A stretch of DNA of 64,000 nucleotides from Sedimentibacter sp. zth1 (GCF_017352195.1 NZ_CP071445.1:2976001-3040000), one strand, 5' to 3'. Positions 46,299 to 56,963 are shown, counted from the stretch's first letter. Notes: a model not told the origin generated them from the sequence alone. Numbers and translations are program-made.

Positions 46299-48155
46299 AT
46301 GAGTAAAATTATAGGTATAGACTTAGGTACAACAAATTCATGCGTATCAGTTATGGAAGGTGGAGAAGCAGTAGTTATCACAAATATTGAAGGTAAAAGA
46401 ACAACTCCATCTGTAGTCGCTTTTACAAAAGACGGCGAAAGATTAGCAGGTGAAACTGCAAAAAGACAAGCAGTTACTAACCCTGACAAAACAATTGCAT
46501 CAATAAAAAGACATATGGGAACTGATTATAAAGTAAAAATAGATGGTAAAGCATATACACCACAAGATATTTCAGCATTTATTTTACAAAAACTAAAATC
46601 AGATGCAGAAAGTTATTTAGGAGAAACAGTAACAGATGCAGTTATAACTGTTCCAGCATATTTTAGTGACAGCCAAAGACAAGCAACAAAAGACGCTGGT
46701 AAAATTGCAGGAATGAATGTAAAAAGAATTATTAATGAACCAACAGCTGCAGCTTTAGCATATGGTGTTGATAAAGATGCAGATGCACACACAGTTATGG
46801 TATTTGACCTTGGTGGTGGTACATTTGACGTTTCAATACTAGAAATTGGTGATGGTGTATTTGAAGTTAAAGCTACAAGTGGTAACAATCACTTAGGTGG
46901 AGATGATTTTGATACAGTTATAGTTGACTATTTGGCACAAGAATTCAAAAAAGAGAACGGTGTAGATTTAAGAAATGACAAAATGTCATTACAAAGATTA
47001 AAAGAAGCAGCTGAAAATGCTAAAAAAGAATTATCAAGTGCAATGACATCAAACATCAATTTACCATTTATCACTGCAACAGCTGAAGGTCCTAAACACT
47101 TAAATATAGACTTAACAAGAGCTAAATTTAATGATTTAACTTCACATCTTGTAAAAGCAACTGAAGAACCAGTTAAAAAAGCTATGAGTGATGCTAAATT
47201 ATCTGCAAATGAAATAGATAAAGTATTGTTAGTTGGTGGTTCAAGTAGAATACCAGCAGTTCAAGAATTAGTAAAAAGATTAACAGGAAAAGATCCTCAT
47301 AAAGGAATTAATCCAGATGAATGTGTTGCTTTAGGTGCAGCTATTCAAGGTGGTGTTTTAACAGGTGAGTTTGGTACAGATATATTACTTGTTGATGTAA
47401 CTCCATTGTCACTTGGTATTGAAACTTTAGGTAGTGTATCTACAGTATTAATAGAGAGAAATACAAGAATACCAACTAAGAAAAGCCAAGTATTTTCAAC
47501 TGCAGCAGATAACCAACCATCAGTTGATATACACGTATTACAAGGTGAAAGACAAATGGCAAATGATAATACAACACTTGGTAGATTCCAATTATCAGGT
47601 ATTGTTCCAGCACCAAGAGGAATTCCTCAAATTGAAGTTACATTTGATATAGATGCTAATGGTATAGTAAATGTAAGCGCAAAAGATTTAGGAACTGGAA
47701 AAGAACAAAAAATAACAATAACAGCTTCTTCAAATCTTTCAGATGCTGATATTGATAAAAAAGTTAAAGAAGCAGAACAATTTGCTGAACAAGATAAGAA
47801 TAAAAAAGAAGAAATTGAAATTAGAAACAATGCTGATAGCATGGTTTATCAAACTGAAAAAGCATTAAAAGACCTTGAAGGAAAAATTGATGATAATGAA
47901 AAAGCTTCAGTTCAAACTAAAGTTGATGCTCTTAAGAGTGCTTTACAAAATAATGATTTAGAAGCTATGAAGCAAAACACTACTGAATTAACTGAAGAAT
48001 TTAATAAGTTAGCTCAAAAAATTTATCAACAACAAGCTCCTAACCAAGGTGCTAATCCACAAGATATGGGTGGTCAACAAACTCAAGATTCTGAAAATGG
48101 TGGAAATGACGATGTAGTTGATGCAGATTTCGAAGTAGTTGACGATGATAAATAA
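46299..48155 (+). CDS. dnaK: Molecular chaperone DnaK (Hsp70)
   Basis: A 618-residue Hsp70. Actin-fold ATPase signatures are visible: [33 protein letters not shown] and [17 protein letters not shown]. The substrate domain and lid follow, ending in an acidic [14 protein letters not shown] tail. Third gene of the CIRCE-controlled operon; a hairpin follows its stop. Confidence 0.98.
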   Translation: MSKIIGIDLGTTNSCVSVMEGGEAVVITNIEGKRTTPSVVAFTKDGERLAGETAKRQAVTNPDKTIASIKRHMGTDYKVKIDGKAYTPQDISAFILQKLKSDAESYLGETVTDAVITVPAYFSDSQRQATKDAGKIAGMNVKRIINEPTAAALAYGVDKDADAHTVMVFDLGGGTFDVSILEIGDGVFEVKATSGNNHLGGDDFDTVIVDYLAQEFKKENGVDLRNDKMSLQRLKEAAENAKKELSSAMTSNINLPFITATAEGPKHLNIDLTRAKFNDLTSHLVKATEEPVKKAMSDAKLSANEIDKVLLVGGSSRIPAVQELVKRLTGKDPHKGINPDECVALGAAIQGGVLTGEFGTDILLVDVTPLSLGIETLGSVSTVLIERNTRIPTKKSQVFSTAADNQPSVDIHVLQGERQMANDNTTLGRFQLSGIVPAPRGIPQIEVTFDIDANGIVNVSAKDLGTGKEQKITITASSNLSDADIDKKVKEAEQFAEQDKNKKEEIEIRNNADSMVYQTEKALKDLEGKIDDNEKASVQTKVDALKSALQNNDLEAMKQNTTELTEEFNKLAQKIYQQQAPNQGANPQDMGGQQTQDSENGGNDDVVDADFEVVDDDK

Positions 48156-48181
48156 ATAATATAGAATTAGATATTGCAGTT

Positions 48182-48209
48182 AAGGCTAAATCCCAAAGGG
48201 TTTAGCTTT
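48182..48209 (+). terminator. Hairpin between dnaK and dnaJ
   Basis: AAGGCTAAATCCC with GGGTTTAGCTTT, 3-nt loop, weak T-run. May attenuate dnaJ relative to dnaK or protect the upstream mRNA. Confidence 0.5.
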
Positions 48210-48243
48210 AATTGAGTTAATGACAAATAAGGGTGGTGAGAAG

Positions 48244-49383
48244 ATGGCAAAACGAGATTATTATGAAGTTCTAGGATTAAGTAAGGGTGCTGATGATAAA
48301 GAGATAAAGTCTGCTTTTAGAAAACTTGCGAAACAATATCATCCAGACTTAAATCCTGATAATAAAGAAGCTGAAACAAAATTTAAAGAAATAAATGAGG
48401 CATATGAAGTTCTTAGTGACTCAGAAAAGAAAGCTAAATATGATCAATTTGGTCACGCTGCATTTGATCCTAACCAAGGATTCGGTGGTGGTGGATTCTC
48501 TGGAGGATTTGGAGGATTTGAAGATATATTTGGTGATATATTTGGTGATGTCTTCGGCGGTGGCGGAAGAAGCAGTGCTAGAAGAAATGGTCCAAGACAA
48601 GGTTCTGATTTGAAAATTAAATTAAATATAAAATTTGAAGAAGCTGCTTTTGGTACTAAAAAAGAAATTAAGATTAATCGTATTGAAAAATGTAGCACTT
48701 GTGGTGGTAGCGGAGCTAAGAATGGCACTAGTAAAAAGAAATGTAGTACTTGTGGTGGAACAGGAACAGTTAGAACTGTTCAAAGAACTCCGTTTGGACA
48801 ATTTGCAAGTACTCAAACTTGTTCAACATGCGGAGGAACTGGTGAAGTTGTAGAGCATCCATGTCAAGCATGTAATGGTTCGGGTAAAGAGAAAAAAACA
48901 AGAAATATAACAATTAATATACCAGCTGGTGTTGATACTAATTCTGTTATACCATTGCGAGGAGAAGGAAACCATGGAGAAAAAGGTGGACCAAGTGGAG
49001 ACCTTTATGTATACATTAGTGTAAAAGAACATGATATATTTGAAAGAGATGGGAATGATGTTTGGTGTGAAATTCCTATATCCTTTACAAAAGCCGCACT
49101 TGGTGGATATATAGAAGTACCAACATTAGAGGGAAAAGTAAAATATGATATACCTGAAGGTACACAGACAGGTACGGTATTTAGATTAAAAAATAGAGGA
49201 ATTAAAAATGTTAGAGGTATAAATAAGGGTGACCAATATGTAAGAGTAAAAATAGAGGTACCTAAAAAACTAACAGAAAAGCAAAAAAATATTTTAAGTC
49301 AATTTGCGCAAGAATGTGGAGAAGAACACGATGGCGAGAAAAAAGGTTTTTTTGATAAAATAAAAGATTCATTTAAAGAATAG
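48244..49383 (+). CDS. dnaJ: Chaperone DnaJ (Hsp40)
   Basis: A 379-residue type I J-protein: J-domain with YHPDLNPDN (HPD), a Gly/Phe-rich linker (residues about 75-100), the zinc domain with four CxxCxGxG-type repeats (for example [12 protein letters not shown] and [10 protein letters not shown]) and a C-terminal substrate domain. The ATG at 48244 follows GGTGGTGAG; an upstream ATG in the frame lacks a ribosome site. Co-chaperone of DnaK, last gene of the operon. Confidence 0.97.
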   Translation: MAKRDYYEVLGLSKGADDKEIKSAFRKLAKQYHPDLNPDNKEAETKFKEINEAYEVLSDSEKKAKYDQFGHAAFDPNQGFGGGGFSGGFGGFEDIFGDIFGDVFGGGGRSSARRNGPRQGSDLKIKLNIKFEEAAFGTKKEIKINRIEKCSTCGGSGAKNGTSKKKCSTCGGTGTVRTVQRTPFGQFASTQTCSTCGGTGEVVEHPCQACNGSGKEKKTRNITINIPAGVDTNSVIPLRGEGNHGEKGGPSGDLYVYISVKEHDIFERDGNDVWCEIPISFTKAALGGYIEVPTLEGKVKYDIPEGTQTGTVFRLKNRGIKNVRGINKGDQYVRVKIEVPKKLTEKQKNILSQFAQECGEEHDGEKKGFFDKIKDSFKE

Positions 49384-49391
49384 TAAGATTG

Positions 49392-49437
49392 TTGACACAA
49401 GTTACTCTAAATGTTAAAATGTAGTTAGGCAAAAAAA
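49392..49437 (+). promoter_or_regulatory. kal promoter, twin of the kce promoter
   Basis: TTGACA (49392-49397), 17 bp, TAAAAT (49415-49420), followed by the start-proximal TAGTTAGGCAAAAAAA (49422-49437). The kce promoter shows the same elements, spacing and downstream sequence. Confidence 0.7.
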
Positions 49438-49453
49438 TTTGGAGGTAAAACTT

Positions 49454-49837
49454 ATGAAATCACTTATTAGACTTAGAATGAGCGCACACGATGCTCATTA
49501 TGGTGGAAATCTTGTAGATGGTGCAAGAATGTTACAATTATTTGGAGATGTTGCTACTGAATTATTAATTATCAATGATGGAGATGAAGGATTATTCTGT
49601 GCATATGATAATGTAGAGTTTTTAGCACCAGTATTTGCTGGAGATTATATTGAAGCAGTAGGAGAAATAACTTCTGTTGGAAATAGTTCAAGAAAAATGA
49701 AATTCGAAGCAAGAAAAGTTATTGTTCCTAGAACTGATATAAATGAATCGGCATGTGACGTTCTTGATGAGCCTATAGTAGTTTGTAGAGCAACTGGTAC
49801 ATGTGTTGTACCTAAAGATAAACAAAGAAATAAATAA
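49454..49837 (+). CDS. kal: 3-aminobutyryl-CoA ammonia-lyase (lysine fermentation)
   Basis: A 127-residue hotdog-fold enzyme converting 3-aminobutyryl-CoA to crotonyl-CoA and ammonia in lysine fermentation. The sequence follows the Kal family closely: [51 protein letters not shown] and [15 protein letters not shown]. The ATG at 49454 follows GGAGGTAAAACTT. It is normally clustered with kce and the aminomutases, but here stands alone after dnaJ; kce is 9.4 kb downstream. Confidence 0.92.
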   Translation: MKSLIRLRMSAHDAHYGGNLVDGARMLQLFGDVATELLIINDGDEGLFCAYDNVEFLAPVFAGDYIEAVGEITSVGNSSRKMKFEARKVIVPRTDINESACDVLDEPIVVCRATGTCVVPKDKQRNK

Positions 49838-49839
49838 GT

Positions 49840-49879
49840 AAATTAGCTACTGATAAACTAAAATATCAGTAGCTAATTT
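49840..49879. terminator. Bidirectional terminator
   Basis: A 16-bp perfect stem (AAATTAGCTACTGATA with TATCAGTAGCTAATTT) between convergent kal and flavin-reductase genes. Confidence 0.92.
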
Positions 49880-49888
49880 TTTATTATT

Positions 49889-50395
49889 TTATTCTTTAAT
49901 CAATATTTTTGTGATTTCACTAATATATAGAGTATGGAAATCATTATTTGGATAATTGGTTTTTATTGTTTCATCATATACAAATGATGATTCTTTTATT
50001 TCATCACTATATAGTTTTTTACAGATTAATACTATCCTTGCTTCAGTAAACATAGGTATATTATCAATCTCTGATAGTTCAAAGCCACTTTCTTTTATCT
50101 TATCTTCATTCTTCCCAGATGCTTTTCCAAGATACAATAGCTTATCTTTAAATTTTTCATCAAAAAAAGTTAATGAAAAATATTCAGAATTGTCTACAAA
50201 TTTTTTTGTGTATCTTTCTGGTCTAATAAAAATATATGAAACATTTTTATTCCATAATACTCCAAGACCACCCCATGATGCTGTCATTGTATTAACTCCA
50301 TCGCTATCTTTAGCGGTAATTAACATCCAGTCATTGCCTATAAGATTAAAGACATTTTCATTTAAATCCGTTAAACTAATTTCTTTAAAACTCAT
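49889..50395 (-). CDS. Flavin reductase family protein (FMN-binding)
   Basis: A 168-residue flavin-reductase-like domain protein. Family strands are WMLITAKDSDGVNTMTASWG near the N-terminus, FIRPERYTKKFVDNSEYFSL and the ARIVLICKKL strand. Such proteins bind FMN and either reduce flavins or act as flavodoxin-like redox partners. Start after AAAGGAG. Its exact partner is unknown. It lies upstream of glsA's stop on the same strand with a 66-bp gap. Confidence 0.9.
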   Translation of the reverse strand: MSFKEISLTDLNENVFNLIGNDWMLITAKDSDGVNTMTASWGGLGVLWNKNVSYIFIRPERYTKKFVDNSEYFSLTFFDEKFKDKLLYLGKASGKNEDKIKESGFELSEIDNIPMFTEARIVLICKKLYSDEIKESSFVYDETIKTNYPNNDFHTLYISEITKILIKE

Positions 50396-50461
50396 ATATA
50401 AACTCCTTTAAATATTTTTATAATTAACATATATTATATAATTATATTTTAAAAATATGTA

Positions 50462-51379
50462 TTAAAATATATTTAAATTTAGTTTTTTGGATAATTTTTG
50501 CATCATCTGTATTCCAGCAATAGAATTTCCCTTTGCATCAAGAGAAGGTCCAAATACTCCAATTCCCATTTCTTTAGGAACAGCACCTAATATTCCTCCA
50601 CCAACACCAGATTTAGCCGGTATGCCAATGTGTATAGCAAACTCTCCTGAAGCATCATATAAACCACAAGTAACCATAATTGTTTTTGTAATTCTACAAA
50701 TATGTTTTGATATAACTCTTTCTCCGCTCCAAGGTAATACTCCATCATTTGCAAGTACAGCACCAATTCTAGCTAAATCTATGCAAGAAACTTCTATAGA
50801 ACATTGCTGAAAATAAATTTCTAAAATATCATCAACTTTGCCTTGCATCGAGTTATAGCTTTTCATAAAATAAGCAAGTGATCTATTTCTATCTCCTGTT
50901 TCTTTTTCGGAAAAATATGTGTTTTGATCAATACTAATATCATTATTATTTGATAATTTTCTTGTAAAATCTAATATTCTACCTATTTTTTCTTCAATAG
51001 TTTGTCCTATTATTAAAGAAGTAGTCATTATTGCTCCTGCATTAATCATAGGATTATACGGTTTGTGTATATTTTTTACCTCTAAGTTGGCAATTGAGTT
51101 GAAACTATCTCCAGTAGGTTCAGCTCCAACATAAGAAAATACTTTTTCTTCTCCATTATCCATAAGTGCAAGCATTAAAGTAATAATTTTAGAAATACTT
51201 TGCATTGTAAATTTTTTGTCATAATCACCTGAATAGTATTCTTTACCATCTAAAGCTACTACACATATACCTAAATTATTAGGATTTGCTTTTGAAAGTT
51301 CAGGTATATAAGTGGCAACGTTACCTTCTTGGGTAAAAATTTTGCTGCTTTCAAGTATAGTGTTTAATGTTTTGTTCAT
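50462..51379 (-). CDS. glsA: Glutaminase A
   Basis: A 305-residue serine-dependent beta-lactamase-fold glutaminase. The catalytic Ser-x-x-Lys is in MQSISKIITLM (Ser61-Lys64). Other conserved segments are NPMINAGAI and AKSGVGGGILGAVP. It hydrolyses glutamine to glutamate and ammonia and fits amino-acid fermentation. No terminator is clear after it. Confidence 0.95.
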   Translation of the reverse strand: MNKTLNTILESSKIFTQEGNVATYIPELSKANPNNLGICVVALDGKEYYSGDYDKKFTMQSISKIITLMLALMDNGEEKVFSYVGAEPTGDSFNSIANLEVKNIHKPYNPMINAGAIMTTSLIIGQTIEEKIGRILDFTRKLSNNNDISIDQNTYFSEKETGDRNRSLAYFMKSYNSMQGKVDDILEIYFQQCSIEVSCIDLARIGAVLANDGVLPWSGERVISKHICRITKTIMVTCGLYDASGEFAIHIGIPAKSGVGGGILGAVPKEMGIGVFGPSLDAKGNSIAGIQMMQKLSKKLNLNIF

Positions 51380-51487
51380 TTATGTTATTGTACTCCTGTT
51401 TTTTTCTTTTATTTTAATACATTCTAAGATAATGTTCAAGTTATAAAATTATATTTAAAAAGTGCTTTTTAAAAGTATTAAAAATTA

Positions 51488-51515
51488 TTGTTTTCTTCAT
51501 AAAATAGTGTATAAT
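51488..51515 (+). promoter_or_regulatory. hprK promoter
   Basis: TTGTTT (51488-51493), 16 bp, TATAAT (51510-51515), about 110 bp before the hprK start. Confidence 0.45.
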
Positions 51516-51628
51516 AATTAAAGAAATTAACAATATATAATAAATACAAGTAAATTAAGTAAGAATAAATTTGTATATCTTTAATATTACATAAAAAAAA
51601 GACAATAATAATATAGGAGGAAATTATT

Positions 51629-52546
51629 ATGATGTACGTTAAAGCTGAAGAATTAGAAAAATACTTGAAATTAGATAGAGTGCATGCGTCAATAAATATA
51701 AAAACTGTAAAAGTTTATACTCCAGAAGTCGCAAGACCTGGCCTTCAAATGGCAGGTTACTTTGATTGGTTTTCACATGAAAGAATACAAGTTTTAGGTA
51801 AAACAGAAATATATTACTTAAGAACCCTAGAACAAAGTGTAAAAGAAGAAAGACTTGATAAATTTTTTAGCTTCGACATACCAGTAGTAATCATTGCAAA
51901 TGACATGGAAATTGATGATACAATATTAAAATATGCTAAAAAATATGACAGAACAATAATGAAAACTAAACAGAAAACTATGAAATTTGTAAATGATGCA
52001 ATTAGTTATTTAGAAGAGCAATTAGCGCCTGAGATAACAGTTCATGGAGTTTGTGCTGAAGTGTTTGGTATTGGAATATTATTGAGAGGAAAGAGTGGAA
52101 TTGGGAAAAGTGAGACAGCACTTGAATTAGTAAAAAGGGGACATAGATTAATAGCAGATGATGCTGTTATTATAAGAAAAATAGACAATAGAGTAAAAGG
52201 GTATTGCCCAGAGTTAACACAGCATTTATTGGAAATTAGAGGTATAGGTATACTTGATATTTGCCATTTATATGGTGTAGGCTCAATAAAAATAGACCAA
52301 TTTATTAATTTGGTTATAGATCTAGAGGAATGGGATGAACAAAAGGAATATGATAGATTAGGAATAGATGATTGTAGAGCAGATATTTTGGATATAAACA
52401 TACCTCTAGTTACCATACCAGTTAGACCCGGTAGAAATATAGCAACAGTATTAGAGGTAGCAGCTAAGAATTACAGACAAAAGCTACTAGGATACAATAC
52501 ACTAGACTTATATAACAGAAGATTTTTTAATGTTGTAGAAGATTAA
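51629..52546 (+). CDS. hprK: HPr kinase/phosphorylase
   Basis: A 305-residue bifunctional enzyme that phosphorylates HPr on Ser46. The N-terminal domain is followed by the P-loop LRGKSGIGKSETALEL (about residues 151-166), then GHRLIADDAVII and the HprK signature LLEIRGIGILDI. The C-terminal K4-type loop (IPVRPGRN) is present. It sets the P-Ser-HPr level that drives CcpA, which is relevant to the cre-like site at pepF. GGAGGAAATT precedes the ATG. Confidence 0.96.
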   Translation: MMYVKAEELEKYLKLDRVHASINIKTVKVYTPEVARPGLQMAGYFDWFSHERIQVLGKTEIYYLRTLEQSVKEERLDKFFSFDIPVVIIANDMEIDDTILKYAKKYDRTIMKTKQKTMKFVNDAISYLEEQLAPEITVHGVCAEVFGIGILLRGKSGIGKSETALELVKRGHRLIADDAVIIRKIDNRVKGYCPELTQHLLEIRGIGILDICHLYGVGSIKIDQFINLVIDLEEWDEQKEYDRLGIDDCRADILDINIPLVTIPVRPGRNIATVLEVAAKNYRQKLLGYNTLDLYNRRFFNVVED

Positions 52547-52551
52547 TATGT

Positions 52552-52586
52552 AGAAATGCAATTTCTATTATTAAAATTGCATTTCT
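52552..52586 (+). terminator. Terminator of hprK
   Basis: A 13-bp perfect stem (AGAAATGCAATTT with AAATTGCATTTCT) followed by a mildly T-rich tract. Confidence 0.65.
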
Positions 52587-52742
52587 AATTTCAAATTTTC
52601 AGTATAGAAATATAATCCAAGTTAATTTTAATAAGTTAAAACAAAATTTTCTTAATTTTATTTTATTAAATTCATATTGCGTTATTTTTATGAAATAAAG
52701 ATCGAAATAAGGAATTAATTGTTTGAAAAAACTATTTTATGG

Positions 52743-52771
52743 TTGCAATTTAAATAAAATTGGATTATACT
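52743..52771 (+). promoter_or_regulatory. Promoter of the pyruvate:ferredoxin oxidoreductase gene
   Basis: TTGCAA (52743-52748), 17 bp, TATACT (52766-52771), about 30 bp before the AGGAGG ribosome site. Confidence 0.55.
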
Positions 52772-52810
52772 AATTTTGATATTGATTTAAACCTTAGGAG
52801 GAAAAAATAA

Positions 52811-55800
52811 ATGGCTAAAGTTATGAAAACCATGGATGGTAATACAGCTGCAGCATATGTATCATATGCATTTACTGAAGTAGCAGGTATATATCCTATT
52901 ACACCATCTTCACCAATGGCAGAACTTTCAGATGAATGGTCTGCAAATGGTAAAACAAACGTTTTTGGACAAAAAGTAAAGGTAACAGAATTACAATCAG
53001 AAGCAGGAGCTTCAGGAGCTGTTCACGGCTCACTAGCAGCAGGTGCATTAACAACAACTTACACAGCTTCTCAAGGATTATTGTTAATGATACCTAACAT
53101 GTATAAGATAGCTGGAGAGTTATTACCAGCAGTATTTCATGTATCTGCAAGAGCACTTGCAGGTCATGCATTATCGATTTTTGGTGATCACTCAGACGTT
53201 ATGGCTACAAGACAAACAGGTTTTGCTCTTTTAGCATCAAGTAGCGTACAAGAAGTTATGGACATAGGTGGAATAGCACACTTGGCAGCTATTAAAACTA
53301 GAGTACCATTTGTACACTTTTTTGATGGATTTAGAACTTCACACGAAATACAGAAAATTGAAACTATTGACTATGCTGATTTAGCTAAATTAGTAGACTA
53401 TGATGCAGTTCAAGAGTTTAAAAATAGAGCGTTAAATCCAGAGCATCCAGTAACTAGAGGTACTGCTCAAAACCCAGATATATTCTTCCAAGCTAAAGAA
53501 GCATCTAATACATTCTATGATGTAGTTCCAGATGCTGTAAATGAATATATGCAAGAAATCAGTAAGATTACTGGTAGAGAACATAAACCATTTGATTACT
53601 ATGGAGCACAAGATGCTGAAAATGTTATAGTAGCAATGGGTTCGGTTGCAGAAACAATCAAAGAAGTTATTGATTATTTAACTTCTAAAGGAGAAAAGGT
53701 TGGATTATTGAATGTTCACTTATATAGACCTTTCTCAGCTAAATATTTCTTCAATGTTATGCCTAAAACAGTTAAGAAAATTGCAGTATTAGATAGAACA
53801 AAAGAACCAGGAGCTCTTGGAGAACCATTATACTTAGATGTTAAATCATTATATTATGATTTAGAAAACAAACCAGTTATAGTTGGTGGTAGATATGGAT
53901 TAGGATCAAAAGATACTACTCCAGCACAAATCTTTGCAGTATATGAAAACTTAAATCAGGCAGAACCAAAAAATCAATTTACTATTGGTATCAATGATGA
54001 TGTTACTCATACTTCATTAGAAACTAAAGAAAAAATTAATACTTCTGCTAAAGGTACAGTAAGATGTAAATTCTGGGGACTTGGTTCAGACGGAACTGTT
54101 GGTGCTAATAAAAGTGCTATCAAAATTATCGGAGACCATACTAGCATGTATGCTCAAGGATATTTCTCATATGACAGTAAAAAATCAGGTGGTATTACAA
54201 TATCACATTTAAGATTTGGTAAACAACCAATTCGTTCAACATATTTAATTGATGAAGCTGATTTTGTATCTTGTTCTAAACAATCATATGTTACAACTTA
54301 CAATGTTGTTGATGGATTAAGAAAAGGTGGAAATTTCTTATTAAATGCACAGTGGAATACAGAAGAATTAGAACAAAACTTACCAGCAAGTATGAAAAAA
54401 TATATTGCTGATAACGAAATTAACTTATATACAATAAATGCTACTAAAATAGCTACGGATTTAGGATTAGGAAATAGAACTAATATGATTATGCAATCAG
54501 CATTCTTCAAATTAGCAGATGTTATACCAGTTGATGAAGCTGTTAAGTACTTAGAAGAAGCAATTGTTAAGTCTTACGGTAAAAAAGGTGAAAAAGTAGT
54601 AAACATGAATAAAGAGGCTGTTCAAAAAGGTATCACAAGCTTAGTTAAAGTTGAAATACCTGCTAGTTGGGCAAGTGCTAAGGAAGAAACAACTTGTACA
54701 TCATGTTCATCTTGTTCAGGTTGTGCTAGCAAACCGGCATTTATTACTGAAGTTGTTGAACCAATGAATAGACAAGAAGGGGACAAATTACCAGTAAGTA
54801 CTTTTGTTGGTAGAGAAGATGGAACATTCCCTCATGGAACTGCAGCATTTGAAAAACGTGGTATAGCAGTATTTGTACCAAAATGGGATGTAGATAACTG
54901 TATTCAATGTAACCAATGTTCATTTATTTGTCCTCATGCTTGTATTAGACCAGTTCTAGTAAATGAAGAAGAAATGAAAAATGCTCCAGAAGATTTTGCA
55001 ACTAAAAAAGCTATTGGTAAAGGATTTGAAGGATTACAATACAGAATGCAAGTAAGTCCATTAGATTGTACTGGTTGCGGAAATTGTGCTGACATTTGTC
55101 CTGCCAAAACAAAAGCTTTAACAATGGAACCATTAGAGTCACAAATGAAAGAAGCAGCTAATTGGGACTTTGCTATTGAAAAAGTAGATATTAAAGATTC
55201 AATCATGGATAAGAGAACAGTTAAAGGTAGTCAATTTGCTCAACCTTACTTGGAATTTAGTGGTGCTTGTGCAGGATGCGGAGAAACTGCATATGCTAAA
55301 ACAGTTACACAATTATTTGGTGAAAGAATGATTATAGCTAATGCTACAGGTTGTTCATCAATCTGGGGTGGTTCAGCTCCTTCAACACCATATTGCAAAG
55401 ATAAGAATGGTAGAGGACCAGCTTGGGCTAACTCATTATTTGAAGATAATGCTGAATATGGATACGGAATGGCAGTAGCTAATAAAAATATTAGAGAAAG
55501 CATAAAATTAGCAATTGAAAAATTATTGGATAAAGAAATACCAAATGAGTTAAAAGCAACATTTGTTGAATGGGTGGATTCATTTGAAGATGCTGATGCT
55601 TCAAAAATTGCATCAGAAAAAGTATTAAAAGAAATTGATAATTATAAACCATGTTGCGATGAATGTGCTACATTAATAAAAGAAATATTAGATAAGAAAG
55701 ACAACTTATCTAAAAAGTCAGTATGGATATTTGGTGGTGACGGATGGTCATATGATATAGGATATGGCGGATTAGATCACGTATTAGCATCTGGTGAAGA

Positions 55801-56368
55801 CGTAAATGTAATGGTATTTGATACAGAAGTTTATTCAAATACAGGTGGTCAATCTTCAAAAGCTACTCCAACAGCTTCAGTTGCTAAATTTGCTGCAGCA
55901 GGTAAGAGAGTTAAGAAAAAAGACTTAGGTATGATTGCTGCTACTTATGGTTATGTGTATGTAGCTCAAGTTGCAATCGGTGCTGATAAAAACCAATTCA
56001 TGAAAGCTTTAGTAGAAGCAGAAAGCTACAATGGACCATCATTGATTATAGCTTATGCTCCATGTATCAACCATGGTATCAAAGCTGGTATGGGTAAAAC
56101 TATAGACAGAGAAAAGAAAGCTGTTGAATCTGGTTACTGGCATTTATACAGATTTAATCCGACTCTAAAAGAACAAGGTAAAAATCCATTTACTTTAGAT
56201 TCTAAAGAGCCAAAAGCATCATTCAGAGAATTCTTAGATGGTGAAGTAAGATATACATCATTAAAAGGATCATTCCCAGAAGTTGCTGAAGATTTATTTG
56301 CAAAAGCAGAAGAAAATGCAAAAGAAAGATTAGATTCTTACAAAAGAATGGCAGAAATGCAATACTAG
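52811..56368 (+). CDS. nifJ: Pyruvate:ferredoxin (flavodoxin) oxidoreductase
   Basis: A 1185-residue single-chain enzyme oxidising pyruvate to acetyl-CoA and CO2 with ferredoxin reduction. Domains in order: pyrimidine-binding (YPITPSSPMAEL), transketolase-C-like, gamma, a two-cluster ferredoxin domain (CIQCNQCSFICP near 697 and CTGCGNCADICP near 753), the proximal cluster (CAGCGETAYAK near 819) and the thiamine-diphosphate domain (GGDGWSYDIGYGGLDH near 975, FDTEVYSNTGGQSSKATP). A Cys-rich insert (CTSCSSCSGC, about residues 628-638) before the ferredoxin region is unusual. The gene is monocistronic with its own promoter and terminator. Confidence 0.96.
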   Translation: MAKVMKTMDGNTAAAYVSYAFTEVAGIYPITPSSPMAELSDEWSANGKTNVFGQKVKVTELQSEAGASGAVHGSLAAGALTTTYTASQGLLLMIPNMYKIAGELLPAVFHVSARALAGHALSIFGDHSDVMATRQTGFALLASSSVQEVMDIGGIAHLAAIKTRVPFVHFFDGFRTSHEIQKIETIDYADLAKLVDYDAVQEFKNRALNPEHPVTRGTAQNPDIFFQAKEASNTFYDVVPDAVNEYMQEISKITGREHKPFDYYGAQDAENVIVAMGSVAETIKEVIDYLTSKGEKVGLLNVHLYRPFSAKYFFNVMPKTVKKIAVLDRTKEPGALGEPLYLDVKSLYYDLENKPVIVGGRYGLGSKDTTPAQIFAVYENLNQAEPKNQFTIGINDDVTHTSLETKEKINTSAKGTVRCKFWGLGSDGTVGANKSAIKIIGDHTSMYAQGYFSYDSKKSGGITISHLRFGKQPIRSTYLIDEADFVSCSKQSYVTTYNVVDGLRKGGNFLLNAQWNTEELEQNLPASMKKYIADNEINLYTINATKIATDLGLGNRTNMIMQSAFFKLADVIPVDEAVKYLEEAIVKSYGKKGEKVVNMNKEAVQKGITSLVKVEIPASWASAKEETTCTSCSSCSGCASKPAFITEVVEPMNRQEGDKLPVSTFVGREDGTFPHGTAAFEKRGIAVFVPKWDVDNCIQCNQCSFICPHACIRPVLVNEEEMKNAPEDFATKKAIGKGFEGLQYRMQVSPLDCTGCGNCADICPAKTKALTMEPLESQMKEAANWDFAIEKVDIKDSIMDKRTVKGSQFAQPYLEFSGACAGCGETAYAKTVTQLFGERMIIANATGCSSIWGGSAPSTPYCKDKNGRGPAWANSLFEDNAEYGYGMAVANKNIRESIKLAIEKLLDKEIPNELKATFVEWVDSFEDADASKIASEKVLKEIDNYKPCCDECATLIKEILDKKDNLSKKSVWIFGGDGWSYDIGYGGLDHVLASGEDVNVMVFDTEVYSNTGGQSSKATPTASVAKFAAAGKRVKKKDLGMIAATYGYVYVAQVAIGADKNQFMKALVEAESYNGPSLIIAYAPCINHGIKAGMGKTIDREKKAVESGYWHLYRFNPTLKEQGKNPFTLDSKEPKASFREFLDGEVRYTSLKGSFPEVAEDLFAKAEENAKERLDSYKRMAEMQY

Positions 56369-56396
56369 TAAGTAAAAGTTAATAAATAGAAAAATT

Positions 56397-56427
56397 GAGA
56401 TGGAATCGCGAACCATCTCTTTTTTTA
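56397..56427 (+). terminator. Terminator of the pyruvate oxidoreductase gene
   Basis: A GAGATGG/CCATCTC stem followed by a T-run. A 61-codon frame over this spot is not convincing as a gene. Confidence 0.8.
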
Positions 56428-56430
56428 TGC

Positions 56431-56479
56431 AGGAAAGTTCTAATCCTAGTATATAAAAAAATAGGATTGCATAGGATAG
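56431..56479 (-). repeat. Dispersed hairpin repeat, copy B
   Basis: The minus strand of this 49-nt block matches 33968-34016 at 43 of 49 positions without gaps (differences at positions 3, 8, 18, 19, 37 and 43). It lies directly after the pyruvate oxidoreductase terminator, outside any convincing gene. The hairpin arm is less perfect than in copy A. Confidence 0.6.
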
Positions 56480-56669
56480 TATGGTTTATTTGGCAGCTTT
56501 TACATGATAGCTCAAAATATAAATATGTTTTAGATTTATTATTTAAATTTCAAGCAAATACAGCAGTAGAAATAACTTAAATTAATTTACATAATATAAA
56601 ATATTCTTGTTTTAAATAGTAAAAAAGTATATAATAATATTGTCTAAAAATATATGGAGGATTCACAAT

Positions 56670-56963
56670 ATGAAAGCTTATGATTTAATAAAAAAAATTG
56701 AGTTTGAAGTTACTACTCAAGAATTAATTAGTTTAATGAAAGATGGAAACAGACAAGTAGAGTTAACATTAAATGGAAAACAAACTGATGATGTTGGTTA
56801 CTTAACTTGGGATAAAGAACATTGGACAACTATAGATGCTAATAGATTTATGCGTTGTTATTCTTTAGAAGGTAAATCATTAATGGAATCAACTGCTCAT
56901 AACATATATGATTTACAAAATGATTTTCATCCAGAATTAGCTTTAAAAATAGAAATTAATTAG
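56670..56963 (+). CDS. Hypothetical protein upstream of two-component system
   Basis: A 97-residue soluble protein starting MKAYDLIKKIEFEVTTQEL. It has a mixed helix and strand pattern with Trp and aromatic residues (YLTWDKEHWTTIDANRF) and no Cys cluster or membrane helix. I recognise no family. The ATG follows TATGGAGGATT. It lies 21 bp before the response-regulator gene on the same strand, so it is likely the first gene of that operon and may be a modulator or a target. Confidence 0.7.
   Translation: MKAYDLIKKIEFEVTTQELISLMKDGNRQVELTLNGKQTDDVGYLTWDKEHWTTIDANRFMRCYSLEGKSLMESTAHNIYDLQNDFHPELALKIEIN

Noticed and set aside
49956-50411. 151-codon plus-strand frame
   Set aside because: Antisense shadow of the flavin reductase gene.
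56395-56580. 61-codon plus-strand frame after the pyruvate oxidoreductase gene
   Set aside because: It begins inside the terminator hairpin, covers the dispersed repeat and has no ribosome site; not a convincing gene.
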